From IMG/VR virus record IMGVR_UViG_3300021964_000720, positions 1-20,398 of that record: DNA of 20,398 nt. One strand, 5' to 3'. Below, one piece after another: positions 17,971 to 20,398 of this stretch; the first letter of the stretch is position 1, and each line of letters begins with the position of its first letter. A program made the translations under genes and the position numbers. Source of the stretch: a virus. The notes beneath the pieces are model-generated. The model searched no databases, was not told where the DNA came from, and saw only the letters and a program-made list of their open reading frames with translations.

Positions 17971-19832
17971 TGCAAAATAATTTTGGCTTTACAAAATCCG
18001 AGTGGGTACCACCTCATGAACTACCTGATATTACCGATGCTAAGGTTATTGCTTTTGACTTAGAAACATATGATCCACAATTAAAAACAACTGGACCAGG
18101 ATGGACAACTAAAACAGGGCATATTATTGGCGTAGCGGTAGCCGTGGATGGTTGGAAGGGTTACTATCCTATTCGTCATGAGAATGGTTTTAATTGGGAT
18201 AGAAGACGTGTCTTAACATGGATGAAAAAATTAATGCAAACAGATGCTATCAAAGTAGCACACAATGCTATTTATGATTTAGGTTGGTTACATGCTGAAG
18301 GCATAGAGGTAAAAGGACCTATAGTTGATACAATGTTAATGGCTCCTATTTTAAATGAGAATAAATTTTCTTATGCATTAAGTGCAGTGGGAAAAGATAT
18401 GCTTGGTGAAATAAAAGATGAAACACTTTTAAAACAAGCGGCTACTGAGTTTGGTATTGATCCTAAAAATGAAATGTACAAGTTGCCAGCTATCTTTGTA
18501 GGTGATTATGCGGAGCAAGATGCAGACTTGACTTTACGACTGTTTCACCACATGCGACCACTCATTGAAAAACAGAGTTTAAACACAGTGTATAAATTAG
18601 AGATGAATCTTATACCAATTATATTTGAAATGACAAAACGAGGAGTTAGAGTTGATAGAGAAAAAGCAAGACGTTATAAAAAAAGTTTTAAGAATACAGA
18701 AAAGAAGATACTTGATGAAATATTGGCAGACACGGGTATTGCAGTTGATGTTTGGGCTGCGGCTAGCGTTGCAAAAGTATTTGATAAACTTAAAATAGAT
18801 TATCCGAGAACAGAAAAAACACAGGCACCTAGTTTTACTAAAGATTTTTTAATACATCATTCACACCCAATTGCTAAAAAAATTCAGAGCGCCAGAGAGT
18901 TTAATAAAGTGCAATCAACTTTCATTGATACTATTTTAAAACACGGTGAGTCAGGACGCATTCATGCAAGTATTCATCAAATGAGAGATGGTACATCAGG
19001 AACAGTGTCAGGTCGATTTAGTTATTCTAATCCAAACTTACAGCAATTACCTTCTCGTAATAAAGAAATTAAAAAACAAATACGAGGATTGTTTTTACCT
19101 GAAGAAGGAGAGACATGGGGATCTTTTGATTATAGTCAGCAGGAACCACGGATCGCGTCACACTTTGCTTCAAGCTTAGGATGCGAAGGAGCTAAAGATG
19201 TTGTAGAAGAGTATCAAAAAAATCCTGATGCAGATTTCCATAGAATAGTAGCAAACATTGCTAACATTGGAAGAGATCAGGCAAAAACTATTAACCTTGG
19301 ATTATTTTATGGCATGGGCGTTAACAAACTTTCCAACGAATTGCAAGTGAACGTTGATGTTGCAAAAGAAATTTTAAAGGAGTACAATTCTAAGGTACCG
19401 TTTGTTAAGGAATTAACTAAACGCGTATCAAACTTCGCCAACAGTGAAGGTTACGTCTCAACAATCAAAGGTAGAAAATGTCGTTTTGAGTTATGGGAAC
19501 CGACCACTTTTGGCGTGTTCAAAGCTCTTCCAGAAGATCAAGCAAAATTAAAATATGGTAAGCATCACATTTTACAAAGAGCTGGTACTTACAAAGCATT
19601 AAACAGATTGATACAAGGATCAGCAGCGGATCAAACAAAACAAGCAATGATAGAATTGTATAAAGAAAATTTAATTCCTTTAATACAAATTCATGATGAG
19701 CTCACATTAAGTTTTAATGGTGAAGAAAAAACTAAAAATAAAATAATGGAACTAATGACACATGCTGTAAAATTAACGGTTCCAAGTAAAGTTGATTGTG
19801 ATTTAGGAAAATCTTGGGGCGATGCTACCTAG
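17970..19832 (+). CDS. polA: DNA polymerase I, family A, with proofreading domain
   Basis: A 620-residue replicative polymerase without the 5'-3' nuclease domain. Proofreading exonuclease: FDLETYD (29-35, Asp30, Glu32), HNAIYDLGWL (98-107, Asp103) and YAEQDADLTLRL (Tyr180, Asp184). Polymerase: motif A FDYSQQEPRIASHF (Asp387), motif B RDQAKTINLGLFYGMG (Arg435, Lys439, Leu443, Tyr447) and motif C IHDELTL (575-577 HDE). All catalytic residues are present. Leu443 aligns with Phe762 of E. coli Pol I, a site whose identity has been tied to phage lifestyle. Motif A has QEP where E. coli has IEL, a variant I associate with marine phage polymerases. A copy of the GC-rich word overlaps motif A (19147-19157). 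Ribosome site AAAGGAG precedes the start. Confidence 0.96.
   Translation: MQNNFGFTKSEWVPPHELPDITDAKVIAFDLETYDPQLKTTGPGWTTKTGHIIGVAVAVDGWKGYYPIRHENGFNWDRRRVLTWMKKLMQTDAIKVAHNAIYDLGWLHAEGIEVKGPIVDTMLMAPILNENKFSYALSAVGKDMLGEIKDETLLKQAATEFGIDPKNEMYKLPAIFVGDYAEQDADLTLRLFHHMRPLIEKQSLNTVYKLEMNLIPIIFEMTKRGVRVDREKARRYKKSFKNTEKKILDEILADTGIAVDVWAAASVAKVFDKLKIDYPRTEKTQAPSFTKDFLIHHSHPIAKKIQSAREFNKVQSTFIDTILKHGESGRIHASIHQMRDGTSGTVSGRFSYSNPNLQQLPSRNKEIKKQIRGLFLPEEGETWGSFDYSQQEPRIASHFASSLGCEGAKDVVEEYQKNPDADFHRIVANIANIGRDQAKTINLGLFYGMGVNKLSNELQVNVDVAKEILKEYNSKVPFVKELTKRVSNFANSEGYVSTIKGRKCRFELWEPTTFGVFKALPEDQAKLKYGKHHILQRAGTYKALNRLIQGSAADQTKQAMIELYKENLIPLIQIHDELTLSFNGEEKTKNKIMELMTHAVKLTVPSKVDCDLGKSWGDAT
19147..19157 (+). 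repeat. GC-rich word family, copy in polymerase motif A
   Basis: CACGGATCGCG, identical to 5847-5857 and 14938-14948. Here it encodes part of the PRIAS segment right after the catalytic DYSQ. Confidence 0.5.
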
Positions 19833-19836
19833 AAAT

Positions 19837-19854
19837 ATTGGCGGTTTTCTGCGG
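19837..19854 (-). repeat. 18-base intergenic element, copy D
   Basis: Reads CCGCAGAAAACCGCCAAT on the minus strand, 4 bases after the polymerase stop codon. It is the copy closest to consensus and shares an extended TTTTACCGCAGA with copy C. Confidence 0.65.
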
Positions 19855-19876
19855 TAAAATAGATATGTCTTGCGTA

Positions 19877-19900
19877 TGATATAATATTATATAATATATA
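19877..19900 (+). promoter_or_regulatory. Extended -10 promoter ahead of the SH3-fold gene
   Basis: TGATATAAT (19877-19885) is a perfect extended -10. TATTATATAA (19885-19894) follows. The ATG is 41 bases downstream of the -10 box, with AGAAGGAATT as ribosome site. Confidence 0.5.
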
Positions 19901-19925
19901 CTTATAATTTTAGAAAGAAGGAATT

Positions 19926-20237
19926 ATGAAATATACTAAACAAGACTTATTTAAAATAATCGGCCCAGAATTTTTCTCTGCAATTTTTACTAAGAGTAAT
20001 GGTGAGAAGAGAAAGATACTTGCTAAACTACATGTAAAAGATCAAAAGTTTTTTGCAGGTGGTGAATTACTTGGTGACAGAAATCATTTACTAGAATGCA
20101 TTGATGTTAACGTTCTTAAAAAAGTTGATGATCCAAAAAAAGCTTGGAGATCAATACAACTAAATAATTTAATCAGCCTTAAAATAAAAGGTGTTGAACA
20201 TATTGAGAAAGGAGAAAGTCATGCACAAGCCGCTTAA
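19926..20237 (+). CDS. SH3-like beta-barrel (DUF2693-type) phage protein
   Basis: A 103-residue protein. FSAIFTKSNGEKRKILAKLHV (17-37), a variable middle, and KAWRSIQLNNLISLKIKGVE (72-91) follow the pattern of the phage SH3 beta-barrel/DUF2693 group, in which a F.F.K.dG..R segment is followed by a .aWR.i....I..i strand. No catalytic residues. Family members are frequent next to replication genes but their role is not known to me. It begins a new transcription unit after the polymerase (own promoter and 18-base element) and overlaps the next start by 17 bases. Confidence 0.65.
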   Translation: MKYTKQDLFKIIGPEFFSAIFTKSNGEKRKILAKLHVKDQKFFAGGELLGDRNHLLECIDVNVLKKVDDPKKAWRSIQLNNLISLKIKGVEHIEKGESHAQAA

Positions 20238-20398
20238 ATTTATTGAACCAGTACAAATAGAAATGGATTTTAATGTTCCATTTACTTTCAAAGACAGCAT
20301 TGCTAAAGTATCTAGAAAAAATCCAATGAGAGGATCTATCTTACAAAGTTTCTTAGGTGATGTTTGTCAAAATAAAAAATCTTCTTTTACTGATTGGG
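20221..20398 (+). CDS. Unknown protein (3' end outside window)
   Basis: Open from an ATG with an excellent ribosome site (AAAGGAGAAAG) to the right edge, 59 codons visible. It begins MHKPLKFIEPVQIEMDFNVP, followed by FTFKDSIAKVSRKNPMRGSI and a helical segment with a single cysteine. No family recognised; too little is visible for a role. Confidence 0.65.
   Translation, partial: MHKPLKFIEPVQIEMDFNVPFTFKDSIAKVSRKNPMRGSILQSFLGDVCQNKKSSFTDW

Noticed and set aside
1-20398. CRISPR array, integrase, rRNA or tRNA genes
   Set aside because: Looked for but none seen; the repeats present are too short and too irregularly spaced for a CRISPR array.

Overview
This window looks like part of the genome of a tailed double-stranded DNA phage with an AT-rich genome, most likely infecting a low-GC marine alphaproteobacterium (a SAR11-type or similar host). 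The evidence is the terminase pair, a phage replication set built on a short family A DNA polymerase, many tiny genes with stop/start overlaps, and a ROS/MucR-type zinc finger, a fold typical of Alphaproteobacteria and their phages. The host assignment is inference; no integrase, tRNA, CRISPR array or insertion sequence was seen.

Layout. Positions 1-3409 are mostly transcribed leftwards and hold the DNA packaging end: terminase small subunit (TerS), a VRR-NUC-like nuclease, terminase large subunit (TerL) and an unknown gene running off the left edge. One small secreted or membrane-type gene lies in the opposite direction among them. Positions 3410-3725 form a divergent control region with many inverted and direct repeats and a good sigma70-like promoter that places the first rightward gene on a probable leaderless message. 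From 3726 to the right edge nearly everything is read rightwards: a PD-(D/E)XK nuclease, a metallopeptidase-like protein, a beta-class DNA methyltransferase, an ExoX-C/OB-like protein, a ParB-fold protein, several zinc-knuckle microproteins, a ribbon-helix-helix microprotein, a coiled-coil protein with a probable ssDNA-binding partner, an archaeo-eukaryotic (TOTE-type) primase, a UvrD-like helicase, a DUF6378 protein, a ROS/MucR-NUMOD3-like DNA-binding protein and DNA polymerase I. The exception is a leftward island at 10082-12103 with an SNF2-type helicase, a DnaJ-like zinc-finger protein and a small CxxC protein.

How the genes fit together. Primase, SF1 helicase and polymerase are packed with 1-14 base overlaps, so they are probably translated together as the replication core. 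The coiled-coil and ssDNA-binding candidates just upstream end at a clear intrinsic terminator. TerS and TerL would cut and package the product, and the two PD-(D/E)XK nucleases could resolve branched DNA.

The least ordinary content is non-coding. First, an 18-base element (consensus YSSCRGAWWWCMGCCAWT) occurs seven times, always in or at the edge of intergenic gaps, and three copies are followed by similar AT-rich promoter-like blocks. Second, a separate GC-rich word family (core CACGGATCGCG) recurs inside genes in all three reading frames as well as in the divergent control region, so selection on or spread of the DNA itself is a better explanation than protein conservation.
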